This document shows, piece after piece, positions 16,622 through 25,427 of a stretch of 64,000 bases of DNA. The DNA lies in assembly GCA_034932485.1 (NCBI GenBank), contig JAYFOQ010000007.1:1-64000 (forward strand), in the 5' to 3' direction. Origin of the DNA: Gordonibacter sp034932485. Lineage in GTDB: Bacteria > Actinomycetota > Coriobacteriia > Coriobacteriales > Eggerthellaceae. Both the position numbers and the translations under genes were made by a program. Numbering within the stretch: position 1 is the stretch's first letter; every line of letters starts with the position of its first letter. The notes under the pieces are model-generated. The model saw nothing but the letters and a program-made list of their open reading frames with translations. It had not been told where the DNA came from and ran no database searches.

Positions 16622-16682
16622 GTGTGGAGGAGGCTTCTGAGGCACCCTGTCTTACATAACCAGTCACAAGCAACAGTGAGGC

Positions 16683-17816
16683 CTACCAAGGCGGACGAAC
16701 AATTTTCATGTCGCCCTGTACGGGGCCCTGTATCACGCCGACGCCGTAGGTGGCCGAGTGGATCATCTGGCCTCCACCGATATAGATACCACAATGCCCC
16801 CAGCTCACCGCGACATCACCCGGTTGAGGGTCGGAAACCTGAGGCCACGCCATGAACGTATTAGTACTACCCATGCGCGAGTAGCTGCCGCTCAAGCAAA
16901 ACGAAACAAACCCGGAACAGTCGTACATGGTTGGTCCGGCGCCGTAACTTGGATCGTCGTAACCGTAGGGCTTACCCAGTTGGCTATACGCTCGGCCAAC
17001 AACCGAACCAGCTATGGGTTCGTTGTAATCAGGCTGAGAGGGAGTTGTCGGGGTGTAATCGCCGGAGCCCGTTGTGCCTCCGCCACCCGACGTATCACCA
17101 CTCGTGGCGCCTCCATTAGCACCCGCAGCCGACCTATCAACAACCTCCTGGGCTTTCGCTGCATCAGCCGCCTGCTGGGCTGCACGTTCTTTATTCAGCA
17201 TCTCGGTAGCCTCGGCACTCAGGCCATCATAGGTCGCTTGCATGGCGGCCATTGTGCTTGCCGTCTCGTCCTTCGCGCGTTTAGCTTCGTTGGCCTTCTC
17301 GGTGGCCACACGCTGCTGTTCTGCGTAGGTTGCCTCCTGCTCCTGCACTTCGGCACGAAGCTCTTTTGTTTGTTGAACAAGGTCGGAGTCGTTTTGGTTC
17401 ATAACATTAAGAATGTCCCAATTCGAAGCGAACGCTTCGAACGTGGTGGAACCAAGCAGCAGATCGAAAATCGTAGCGCTACCGGTGCGATACATACTAC
17501 GTGCCCTCGAACCAAGTCGTTCCTGCAAATCGGCGATCTGCGACGTTGCCTCACCGATGCGCGCCTGAGCCGCATCGCGATTTGCCTCGGCCTCTTGCTG
17601 CGTTTTCAGCGCATCATCATAGGTGTCAGCGGCCTGACTTAGCTTGCTCTGCATTGTATTCAAAGAAGCGAGGGCTGTTTGCGCCTCGGCCTGTTTTTCG
17701 GCGGCCGTGGGCTCAGCGAATGCGAGCGAAGGAAGCATGAGCGATGTGGCAAGTGCCACAGCAGTAAATCCTGCAAACACACCTTTAATACGCGAACGCG
17801 ATACGATGTAGTGCAT
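16683..17816 (-). CDS. Secreted NlpC/P60 peptidoglycan hydrolase with coiled-coil
   Basis: The 377-residue protein has a signal peptide (cleavage after SLAFA, about residue 34), a long coiled-coil (about 38-215) as in CwlO/RipA-type hydrolases, a Gly/Ser/Thr linker (about 225-255) and a C-terminal NlpC/P60 domain (about 262-377). The catalytic Cys lies in YDCSGFVSF and the His in GGQMIHS. The family cleaves peptide stems of peptidoglycan, often during cell separation, and the coiled-coil is usually the site of control by FtsEX-like partners. GGAGGACC precedes the ATG. Confidence 0.94.
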   Translation of the reverse strand: MHYIVSRSRIKGVFAGFTAVALATSLMLPSLAFAEPTAAEKQAEAQTALASLNTMQSKLSQAADTYDDALKTQQEAEANRDAAQARIGEATSQIADLQERLGSRARSMYRTGSATIFDLLLGSTTFEAFASNWDILNVMNQNDSDLVQQTKELRAEVQEQEATYAEQQRVATEKANEAKRAKDETASTMAAMQATYDGLSAEATEMLNKERAAQQAADAAKAQEVVDRSAAGANGGATSGDTSGGGGTTGSGDYTPTTPSQPDYNEPIAGSVVGRAYSQLGKPYGYDDPSYGAGPTMYDCSGFVSFCLSGSYSRMGSTNTFMAWPQVSDPQPGDVAVSWGHCGIYIGGGQMIHSATYGVGVIQGPVQGDMKIVRPPW

Positions 17817-17935
17817 GTGGGGTCCTCCACCTGCGTTTCGTAGCCTTACAGATGTTTGATAGTGTAACAGAACGCGTCAAACTATCGACAGCCCACAGCC
17901 CAATTGCCACGCGAACATCACAGGAACCAAAGGCT

Positions 17936-18412
17936 TTATCCGTTAAATCCCTCGTCCACAACGAGAACATCCCCATCGGCAGCGGCTGTAGCCAGCTCGT
18001 CACAGCGCTCGTTTTCGGGATGCCCCGCATGACCCTTCACCCAAACGAATGTAACCTTATGGCCATTCTTGGCTGCCAGCAGACGCTTCCAGAGGTCAAC
18101 GTTTTTCACGGGTTGTTTCTGAGCATTCTTCCACCCACGCTTCAACCATCCATCAACCCAATGATCGTTAAACGCCTTCACCACATATTGAGAATCGGAC
18201 TGCAGTGTAACTTCACAGGGACACTTGAGGGCTTCCAGAGCGGCAATGGCCCCCATCAGCTCCATACGATTATTCGTTGTACGAAGATAACCCTGAGACA
18301 ACTCGCGTTGATGGATACGCCCTTGCCCGTCGGTAAAGCGCAGTACCGCACCGTAACCGCCGGGACCCGGGTTCCCCCGCGCCGACCCGTCGGTGAATAT
18401 CTCGACCTGCAT
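17936..18412 (-). CDS. rnhA: Ribonuclease HI
   Basis: RNase HI cuts the RNA strand of RNA-DNA hybrids. The 158-residue protein has the four catalytic acids in normal contexts: IFTDGSARGNPGPGG (Asp7), NNRMELMGA (Glu), LQSDSQYV (Asp) and NERCDELA (Asp), plus the His of KGHAGHPEN. The ATG at 18412 gives eight-base spacing from GAAAGGG; an ATG six bases upstream is too close to it. Confidence 0.95.
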   Translation of the reverse strand: MQVEIFTDGSARGNPGPGGYGAVLRFTDGQGRIHQRELSQGYLRTTNNRMELMGAIAALEALKCPCEVTLQSDSQYVVKAFNDHWVDGWLKRGWKNAQKQPVKNVDLWKRLLAAKNGHKVTFVWVKGHAGHPENERCDELATAAADGDVLVVDEGFNG

Positions 18413-18481
18413 GCGCATACCCTTTCGCCAAATCCTTCTGTTTCGGCCGGTTATCATACCACGAGGAAGGGGCTGGGCCGC

Positions 18482-19987
18482 CTAGTTCCAAATGAGGTCC
18501 ATCATCTCCTGGCGATCATGCACCTCCATCTTCGCATAGATATGCGACACGTGCGTTTTCACGGTGCTGCCAGACAAAACAAGTTCGTCTTGGATAAATG
18601 CGCGCGTGCGGCCCTGAGCCAGCAGGACGAACACCTCCGTCTCGCGCGGTGACAACCCATAGCGCCCAGCCATAGCCAAACAGGTATCGACGACAGTTTT
18701 CGTCAGAGGAGTTTCAGCTTCCCCTCCGCCTACAGAAACATCGTCCTGCAGTTGGTCTCCAACGCTACCATCCGTACGACGACGCGCACTGAACCAGGAA
18801 GCATACAGGATGCCGATCACCAAGACGTAGGTCGCCAACATCACCAACAGCGTGTCAACGATGCTTGCGTGGCCGAGCAGAATGACCCAAGCTATCGAAG
18901 CGACGGCGTACAGCGCTGCCGCAAAACCAATCACCCGATACGAAGGTGTTCTCAGAATCTCTAAGGCTGCCGCTGTCACCGCCCAAAATAACAAGTGCGC
19001 AAAAAGCTCATCCACTTGGATAACGTCGGTCAGAAAGGTAAGGGTAGCTCCTTCGGGATTCGCCTGAATAGCCACTACAAACAGCCCTAACAAGATGAGC
19101 AGTAATGCTGGCTGGAACCGAATAGCCAACGAGCGATCTGCGGTAAGTATAAGCAGGCCATAGGCAAACACCGACACACAGAGAGCAGGAACAACGAAAC
19201 CAGTGAGCCACGGTACGATAGTCGACACACTCGCGTTCGTGTTGCCCCACATGCCCAAGTAGCTGACCGAGCGAATGACTGCCAGCGTCACCGCCGATGT
19301 GACCATAAGCAGGTAGGCGGTGCGCCGGTCGCCCTGCATCGCACCAGCTGCTAGCCGAGGAAGCACGGGTACGCCGAACACCGTACGTGCGTGCATGTGA
19401 ACACCGTTCACATGCGAATCCCTTCGCGCCAAGGCACAGCATGCCTCAAAAACGAACGCAGAAGCAATGGGGGCAGCAATCGCAACCATCACCTGCACCT
19501 CAGGATGAGCAAACGCACTCAAAGCCATGAGGATAGGCAGCTTTACTATAAGTCCACCAGCGATACTTACAACCGTACACGAAAAGCCCTGCGTTCTACC
19601 AAGCAGTAAGATATAGCGAGCAACAAGCCACAAATAGCAGAGACCCGCAACAAATAACCCACCAACCGCAAGCATGGCGGGGTCAAAAAACGTTTGATGG
19701 TACGACAGCCCAAAGCAAGTCGTGCCCGCTGCCGCCAACAACGGCAACACGAAGCGAAGCATACCGTCAGCTCGCTTGATGGCACGCGGTGCAATCAGGT
19801 AAGCAACCGCCATTACTAGAATGCCAGCCAAAAAGAACAAACGCGGGTTTAACCACGCCTCCATCCCCACCGCCGACGAGAGAAAGCCTAAGGTATGGCC
19901 CATAAGCGTACACCAGACCAGGTTAAACCCCAGCCCACATGACGCCAATAATCCGCAGCGTGATATACGCAACCCCTTGGCCACCAC
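18482..19987 (-). CDS. LuxR-type transcriptional regulator with multi-pass membrane sensor domain
   Basis: The protein of about 500 residues has around twelve hydrophobic helices followed by a C-terminal LuxR DNA-binding domain (last 65 residues, LSPRETEVFVLLAQGRT...VKTHVSHIYAKMEVHDRQEM). Fusions like this are abundant in Eggerthellaceae and often sit beside respiratory reductase genes. It diverges from the heme/molybdopterin pair at 20375, its likely target. The start is uncertain: a GTG at 19987 has AAGGGGAG upstream and gives a short tail before the first helix; an ATG at 20023 lacks a ribosome binding site. The signal sensed is unknown. Confidence 0.88.
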   Translation of the reverse strand: MVAKGLRISRCGLLASCGLGFNLVWCTLMGHTLGFLSSAVGMEAWLNPRLFFLAGILVMAVAYLIAPRAIKRADGMLRFVLPLLAAAGTTCFGLSYHQTFFDPAMLAVGGLFVAGLCYLWLVARYILLLGRTQGFSCTVVSIAGGLIVKLPILMALSAFAHPEVQVMVAIAAPIASAFVFEACCALARRDSHVNGVHMHARTVFGVPVLPRLAAGAMQGDRRTAYLLMVTSAVTLAVIRSVSYLGMWGNTNASVSTIVPWLTGFVVPALCVSVFAYGLLILTADRSLAIRFQPALLLILLGLFVVAIQANPEGATLTFLTDVIQVDELFAHLLFWAVTAAALEILRTPSYRVIGFAAALYAVASIAWVILLGHASIVDTLLVMLATYVLVIGILYASWFSARRRTDGSVGDQLQDDVSVGGGEAETPLTKTVVDTCLAMAGRYGLSPRETEVFVLLAQGRTRAFIQDELVLSGSTVKTHVSHIYAKMEVHDRQEMMDLIWN

Positions 19988-20374
19988 TGTACGATTCGCT
20001 CCCCTTCGGCCGCTGAGTCTCATCCCTTGCTGCGCCGAGCGCAACCGTCGCCATTATGACACGATCCGCGCCTCCACGCACCTTCTTGGTTGATAATTGC
20101 AGGCCGAATGATATCTCAACCGGAAAGAACAGGATATCGCCCAAAGTGTCCGATACCCCATTCATCTGGAATAACATAAATAGGCCCCCTGGGTGATAGG
20201 AGCCATACAGCACAGCACCTACCATGGACGAAGCATCGCGCAACCGTGTCGCACGAGGAAGGAAGGAGGTACGTCGGACACGACACAGACGCAAGGAAGC
20301 CACGCTTTTGCGGCACCACATTGCGCCTCAATGCGACCGCTACAACCTATTGCCAAAGCAAGGAAGGGGGATCT
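19988..20374. other. Divergent control region between the LuxR regulator and the reductase pair
   Basis: This stretch of about 390 bases has no supported gene. It should contain the promoters of both divergent units and the LuxR operator. No consensus -35/-10 pair or obvious dyad could be fixed with confidence. The reductase mRNA has a very strong AAGGAAGGGGG ribosome binding site at its right end. Confidence 0.4.
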
Positions 20375-22174
20375 ATGCGCGCCAAAACAACCATTGTCAC
20401 CGCCGCAGTCTGCCTCGTATGTGCAGCCAGCCTCGTCGCCGGATGCACACCTAAGCAGTCGGACACAGCTCCGAAACCAACTAAAAGCGACGGGACTGCA
20501 AGCCAAGAAACCACACTGACACCCGAAGAGCAGGCCGTCATCAACGGCGCCGAAGGCACCACAAACAACGACATCAACGAAGAATTCTACCCCGGTAAAG
20601 AGTACCTCGACGGACTCTGGGACAAATGGGACATGATTGCCACCGAGTACGCACCCGAAATTCGCACGCTGCCGAACGGACAAATGGTGCAACGCACTCC
20701 CACTGAGTACGAGGTGAACCCAGATGCCTGGCAGATTCAAGCTGGCAGCAACTCCTACAACACCTACTGGCTCGATGCCGACAACCGTGGCTGCGAGTCG
20801 TGCCACGCCGACTTAAATGCGGTGCTGAAAAATATGAACTACGAGCACCCCATCGCCTGGAACGACGAGCTAGACAGCAAGACCACGCTGCAGCAATGCC
20901 TGTTCTGTCATTCGTACGCTCCCGGCTACATTGCGAAGCAGTACGAATTCGGCACGCTCATGCACGCCATCCATTCCGGCAAGCGCGCCGGGAGCAAGTT
21001 TACGACCGAATACGAAGGCGACTGTATGTCCTGCCACAACGCCACCGAGAACGGTGCCGGGATGGAGTTGTGGGACCTGACGAAGTACACGCGCCTGTGG
21101 GGCATCAACGACGTGGAGAATGTCCAAGGCGAGTTCAAGACCGACCAGACTATGACCCAGACCCAGGATGGCGTGTTCTCGTATGACTGGATGCATGCCT
21201 ATTACGACAACATGCGCCACGGCGCCGGCGTAAATGGCCTGAATCTGGACATGCCGCAGAGCCTGTTCAACGAATGGACCATCACCGTCAATGGCAACGT
21301 AGGCAAAGAATACACCGCCAAACTGCCCGACCTTATCAAGGAAGCCGAAGCAGCCGGCGTCGTGGTGAACAAGACATCCAAGATGGTATGCAACTGGAAC
21401 CCCGTCGGTGGCGGTGGTGTCACAAACACTGAGATCACCGGCATCCCTGTAAGCTGGCTGGTCGAGAAAGCCGGAGGCGCCAAAGACGGTACGACGGGCG
21501 TAAAAGCCCTGCGCGCCGACGGTAGCTCAAAACGCGCCTTCGCCAAGGATAAGCTGGATGCAGGCGAAGCATTGCTTGTGTACAAGATCGGCGGCGAGTA
21601 CCTAGATGCAACGCGTGGCTATCCATGCACGAACTGGGTCGAAGGTGTCGATGCGCAGATCAACTCCAAGCAAGTGGACACCTACAATGTCACCAACGAG
21701 GACATCGACTACACCGACAAGTGGGCTGGCACGCCTAACGGTTGGCAAAACGAGGCCAAGGTGCCCATGAACAAGCCCAACGCCACTATCTTCGGCGTAC
21801 CCGACGGCCTGATCGTGCAGAATGGCCAGCCCTACACATTCAACGGCTTCGTGGATGCCTATGACGAGAAAATCGCCAGCGTGGAATTCTCCATGGATCG
21901 CGGCGAAACCTGGACAAAGTACGACATCGCCGACATGGACCGGAACAAGATGCTGTGGTGGACCTACACCTACAAACCGGAATTGGAGGGTGCCTACTGT
22001 CTAACCATCCGCGCCACTACCGAAAGCGGCATGACCAGCTTCGAAACCCAGACCGTTATGTTCAACGCCAAAGACAAGATGCCCAGCGCCGAAGAAACCA
22101 CCGTGCTGAAAACCGCAGGGTTGGTACCGGCTAAGATCGAAACTACGGCAACCGACAACAGCAACAAGAAATAA
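20375..22174 (+). CDS. Lipoprotein triheme cytochrome c fused to a sulfite-oxidase-like molybdopterin domain
   Basis: The 599-residue protein has a lipoprotein signal (lipobox LVAGC, Cys24), three CxxCH heme sites (140-144, 175-179, 217-221), further His residues fit for axial ligation (LMHAIHSGK near 197-200), a sulfite-oxidase-type Moco domain (about 270-430) and a C-terminal Mo-co dimerisation Ig fold (about 480-590). The candidate Mo-thiolate cysteine lies in VCNWN, matching the C-x-x-N of the family. It should act on the outer face of the membrane as a respiratory oxidoreductase. The substrate is unknown. The ATG at 20375 is fixed by the lipobox and the AAGGAAGGGGG site. Confidence 0.87.
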   Translation: MRAKTTIVTAAVCLVCAASLVAGCTPKQSDTAPKPTKSDGTASQETTLTPEEQAVINGAEGTTNNDINEEFYPGKEYLDGLWDKWDMIATEYAPEIRTLPNGQMVQRTPTEYEVNPDAWQIQAGSNSYNTYWLDADNRGCESCHADLNAVLKNMNYEHPIAWNDELDSKTTLQQCLFCHSYAPGYIAKQYEFGTLMHAIHSGKRAGSKFTTEYEGDCMSCHNATENGAGMELWDLTKYTRLWGINDVENVQGEFKTDQTMTQTQDGVFSYDWMHAYYDNMRHGAGVNGLNLDMPQSLFNEWTITVNGNVGKEYTAKLPDLIKEAEAAGVVVNKTSKMVCNWNPVGGGGVTNTEITGIPVSWLVEKAGGAKDGTTGVKALRADGSSKRAFAKDKLDAGEALLVYKIGGEYLDATRGYPCTNWVEGVDAQINSKQVDTYNVTNEDIDYTDKWAGTPNGWQNEAKVPMNKPNATIFGVPDGLIVQNGQPYTFNGFVDAYDEKIASVEFSMDRGETWTKYDIADMDRNKMLWWTYTYKPELEGAYCLTIRATTESGMTSFETQTVMFNAKDKMPSAEETTVLKTAGLVPAKIETTATDNSNKK

Positions 22175-22185
22175 GGGGGGCAACC

Positions 22186-23268
22186 ATGACGTTCAAAAAA
22201 CCTTTGAAGATAGCCTCTGGCGTAGCGGGTAGCGCACTCCTGATGTTCGGAGCCACCACCGCTCTCGCCTCTCCCCTCACACAGGGTGGCGGCACCCAGG
22301 ACGAAGCTACCAACACCACACAAGTCGTTAACGGCAACGAGGTGGCCGCCCATTGGCTCGATGCCGATGCGGGCACCTATGTACCCGTCGCCAACCTGCA
22401 GGGAACCTTCACATTCAACCAAGAAGGCACCACACCCAACGACGAGCTGTTCAATGTGTTCGGAACCGCGCTGACCAGCATGTGCTCCAAGCCCGCAAGC
22501 GAGTTCATGGACGAGCAGGGCGGTGTTGCCAACTTCTATTTGAACGTAGGCGGCAATATCAAGAAAACGTTTACTATCGACGTGCGCGACTTAGCCAAAG
22601 ATGCTAGCCAAGAAACTATGATGGCCTGCTCGTGCGCTACTGGCGCACCCTTCGGACAAGCCGCCGTCATGGGCGTACCACTATCTGCCGTGGTAGAGAT
22701 GGCCGATATGGAAGACGGCGTGAACGCTATCACCGCTTACGGTGCCGACGGCTACGGCCAAACGTTACCGCTGCAGTACGCACTGGAGAAAAAAGCTCTG
22801 CTGGTCTACCAGGTAAACGGCGAGGAGCTTACTCCTGCCGACGGAACCAGTCTACAACTATGGATGCCTGAAACGGTGGCCAGCTACTTCACGCGCAATA
22901 TCGTGAACATCGAGCTGACTCAGCACGACGGCGACCTAGGCGTACAGCAGGTCGACCCGAGCTACCGCAACAAGGTGAACATCCTGAACTACTCCGACTC
23001 GTGTACGTTCAAGGCAGGCGACAAGATCACATTCGAGGGCGTAGCCGACGACTTGGGCAGCCCCATTACCGCTATCGAGTTCTCGTTCGACAACGGTGCC
23101 ACCTGGACGTCGTGCGCTACGGACGGCGCCACGGCCGACAAATGGGTGAACTGGCAGTTCACTACCTCCTTCGACCAAAAAGGCGACCATCGCATGACCG
23201 TGCGCGCCAAGACGGCCGACGACGTGGTGTCGCCGCTCGCGGCAACGCTGCTGTTCGAAGTGGTATAG
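22186..23268 (+). CDS. Secreted sulfite-oxidase-like molybdopterin-domain protein
   Basis: The 360-residue protein has a signal peptide (cleavage near TALAS, residue 29), an oxidoreductase molybdopterin-binding-like domain (about 60-240) and a C-terminal Mo-co dimerisation fold (about 265-360). The possible Mo ligand is in MACSCATGAP, where the usual C-x-x-N is not kept, so cofactor binding is doubtful. It lacks hemes. It starts 11 bases after the cytochrome fusion, shares its two-domain plan and probably forms a complex with it through the Ig-like domains. Confidence 0.8.
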   Translation: MTFKKPLKIASGVAGSALLMFGATTALASPLTQGGGTQDEATNTTQVVNGNEVAAHWLDADAGTYVPVANLQGTFTFNQEGTTPNDELFNVFGTALTSMCSKPASEFMDEQGGVANFYLNVGGNIKKTFTIDVRDLAKDASQETMMACSCATGAPFGQAAVMGVPLSAVVEMADMEDGVNAITAYGADGYGQTLPLQYALEKKALLVYQVNGEELTPADGTSLQLWMPETVASYFTRNIVNIELTQHDGDLGVQQVDPSYRNKVNILNYSDSCTFKAGDKITFEGVADDLGSPITAIEFSFDNGATWTSCATDGATADKWVNWQFTTSFDQKGDHRMTVRAKTADDVVSPLAATLLFEVV

Positions 23269-23337
23269 AAACCGCCGCACTATCGTTTAAGGTAGTCATT
23301 TACTCCATCGCGAAAGCGACGGCGAAAGAACCTTCGT

Positions 23338-23368
23338 TAGGGGGCTGTATAAAAGATACAGCCCCCTA
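23338..23368 (+). terminator. Terminator of the heme/molybdopterin pair
   Basis: A perfect 13-bp inverted repeat (23338-23350 with 23356-23368) is followed by GCATTTATTTAT on the plus strand. Confidence 0.85.
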
Positions 23369-23372
23369 GCAT

Positions 23373-25427
23373 TTATTTATACTGGCTTGGGTGTTTTTCA
23401 AAAAAGTCGAACCGTGGAGGTAACTCGCGAATACGATGGCGGCCCTCGGTAATCTCACCAGCGATGCACAGCTCGTCAACATCCTCCAAATCGTAGTTCC
23501 AGCTAAAGAAGTCGTCGAACTCAAAGCTAAGATAATCGCAGATTTTCTCACAGCCCTCAGGCACGATGGGATGCATAAGTAGCGTGGCAATGCGCAATAG
23601 GAAGAACGAATCTACCAAGACCTGGCGACGCATTGCAACATTGTCTGTTTGCTCAACTTCGCGAATGCCGTCGCTCCAATGCTTGTTTGCAAAACGAATA
23701 AAGCCATCCATCAACGACATAACCGAATGTAGCTCGGCCTTACGCATAAGGCGGTCATAGGTAGCAAGTGTCGCGTTGGCTGTCTCGACGGCGAGTGGAG
23801 TTGGCGTACCCAGCGGCAAATAACCCTCGAAATTCTTTTGAGCCTCATAAAAGCAGCTACGAGCCAAGCGGTTGAATACGTTCGTAAGCAACGCGCCTTC
23901 CTTCAAAACCGGATCGGCCACACGAGGATCGTCACGTTCCTTCTCGGTAGCAAGGAACGGTTTGGGTTTAAAGCCAACAGACTTCTGATCTAATCCTAGC
24001 GCCAAAAAATGCGCACGCAACTGCTCGACCGTATAGAACTCCAGCAATTCATCGGCCGTAGGTGGCTTTATCAAACCAGATGATGAAGCCTTTTTGTCGC
24101 CAAACAGAATATGGTGATTCGCTATAAGACGGGTCTGGCGCAGTGGCTCGTCGGTATCGCCCGGAACAAGAATATCGCCCGGCAACAGAGCCTCGATAAG
24201 CGCCGGTTGAGCCACGCCATAAAAATAAAGATTGTCCTGACCAATAAACTGGTAGACCTCAGCATCCTCCGAACACCACCAGTCACGCCAACTGCCGCGT
24301 GGCATACCTCTTTCATCATTAGCTGCCATAGTAAAGGACATAGGTGCCCAAAGACTTTCGGGCCAGCACCACACGGTAAGCCCTTCGAGACCTTCGATAA
24401 CCGGAGCTTTCACGCCCCATTCGATATTGCCAGTAATACGAAACGGCACGAGTGTTTTACCGGTACGAAAGCGGATACCCGCCCGAGCCAACACATCGCG
24501 AGCCTCATCGCGCTCGTCAATGTCTGAGAACTCAATCTCGAAACTCTGCTTGCCTCGTTCAGCCTCTCGCAACTCATGCGCAGGTAGATCGGCAGCTACC
24601 GCTTCATAATCATCGCGAAGATCATTTTTGATATAGATAACCGGAGGGGCTAAAAACTCATTCACCACCTGCGGCACAATAGCGCGTGTACAAGAATCAT
24701 CGCGAAGTTCGTCCGTACGCGCACGCAGGAATTCCGCAAACGCCGGCAAGTCGAAGTACCAGTTCTCTACCGGGCGCATCTCGGGTACAGTGCCTGTCAG
24801 CGACGACTTCGGTGCTATGAGATCTTCGGGTGCATAGCTGTGGCCTAAATCACACTCGTCGGCGTAGGCGTGCTCAGACTTACAGCCCTGCACTGGGCAA
24901 TGGCCAACTACCTGACGACCATTCAGAAACGTACCCGCCTCTGTATCGTAAAACTGCAGCGTAGCACGCTTGTGCAAATGACCATTCTCGTGCAGCTTTT
25001 CTATGAATTTCTTACTGATGAGCTGATGCACATCTCCGGAATGGCCCAACCCTGAGCCCTCATAGATAGAAAGGCTTATCTGATAGGCATCGAGTGTAGC
25101 CTTTTGGGCCTCATGGTTTCGCTGTACGTATTCCTCAATAGTACCTTCAAACTCACCAGCTTCAACTAGCTTGCGGTAACCTTCGTTTATGGGAGATCCA
25201 TAGCAGTCAGTTCCGCTGATGAAGCGCACATTGTCGCCACCAATGCGGTCGCGCAAAAAGCGTGCATAGCAATCGGCAGGCACGAACACACCAGCGATGT
25301 GACCGAAATGCAGCGGCTTGTTGCCATACGGCATACCTGCCGTGACTACAGCCCGCTTTGGCCAGGTTACGCGCTCGTCTTCTGGAGTGGCACTGAGGGG
25401 TTTGATGCTATCGGGCGATGCTGCCAT
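23373..25427 (-). CDS. metG: Methionyl-tRNA synthetase
   Basis: This enzyme charges tRNA-Met. The 684-residue protein has the HIGH motif as HFGH (about residue 40), the connective domain with a Cys pair that can bind zinc (CPVQGC about 175) and an anticodon-binding helical domain. The KMSKS loop is unusual, reading KKASSSG (about 448), with Met and the second Lys absent. No C-terminal EMAP-type tRNA-binding domain is present. The ATG has AAGGAGC and overlaps the end of sppA by 20 bases, so the two are coupled. Confidence 0.92.
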   Translation of the reverse strand: MAASPDSIKPLSATPEDERVTWPKRAVVTAGMPYGNKPLHFGHIAGVFVPADCYARFLRDRIGGDNVRFISGTDCYGSPINEGYRKLVEAGEFEGTIEEYVQRNHEAQKATLDAYQISLSIYEGSGLGHSGDVHQLISKKFIEKLHENGHLHKRATLQFYDTEAGTFLNGRQVVGHCPVQGCKSEHAYADECDLGHSYAPEDLIAPKSSLTGTVPEMRPVENWYFDLPAFAEFLRARTDELRDDSCTRAIVPQVVNEFLAPPVIYIKNDLRDDYEAVAADLPAHELREAERGKQSFEIEFSDIDERDEARDVLARAGIRFRTGKTLVPFRITGNIEWGVKAPVIEGLEGLTVWCWPESLWAPMSFTMAANDERGMPRGSWRDWWCSEDAEVYQFIGQDNLYFYGVAQPALIEALLPGDILVPGDTDEPLRQTRLIANHHILFGDKKASSSGLIKPPTADELLEFYTVEQLRAHFLALGLDQKSVGFKPKPFLATEKERDDPRVADPVLKEGALLTNVFNRLARSCFYEAQKNFEGYLPLGTPTPLAVETANATLATYDRLMRKAELHSVMSLMDGFIRFANKHWSDGIREVEQTDNVAMRRQVLVDSFFLLRIATLLMHPIVPEGCEKICDYLSFEFDDFFSWNYDLEDVDELCIAGEITEGRHRIRELPPRFDFFEKHPSQYK

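Larger units (their letters stand above)
16097..16682. other. Repeat-bearing intergenic region
   Basis: This stretch of 586 bases has no gene I can support. It carries three tandem 24-bp repeats (16122-16193), a block of 21-bp imperfect repeats (16491-16546) and a strong terminator (16585-16621). One minus-strand frame crosses the 21-bp repeats but also runs through the terminator, so it is unlikely to be a gene. The region may be decayed coding DNA. Confidence 0.45.

Noticed and set aside
16461..16673. Minus-strand 70-codon frame over the 21-bp repeats
   Set aside because: It runs through a strong terminator hairpin and has no ribosome binding site.
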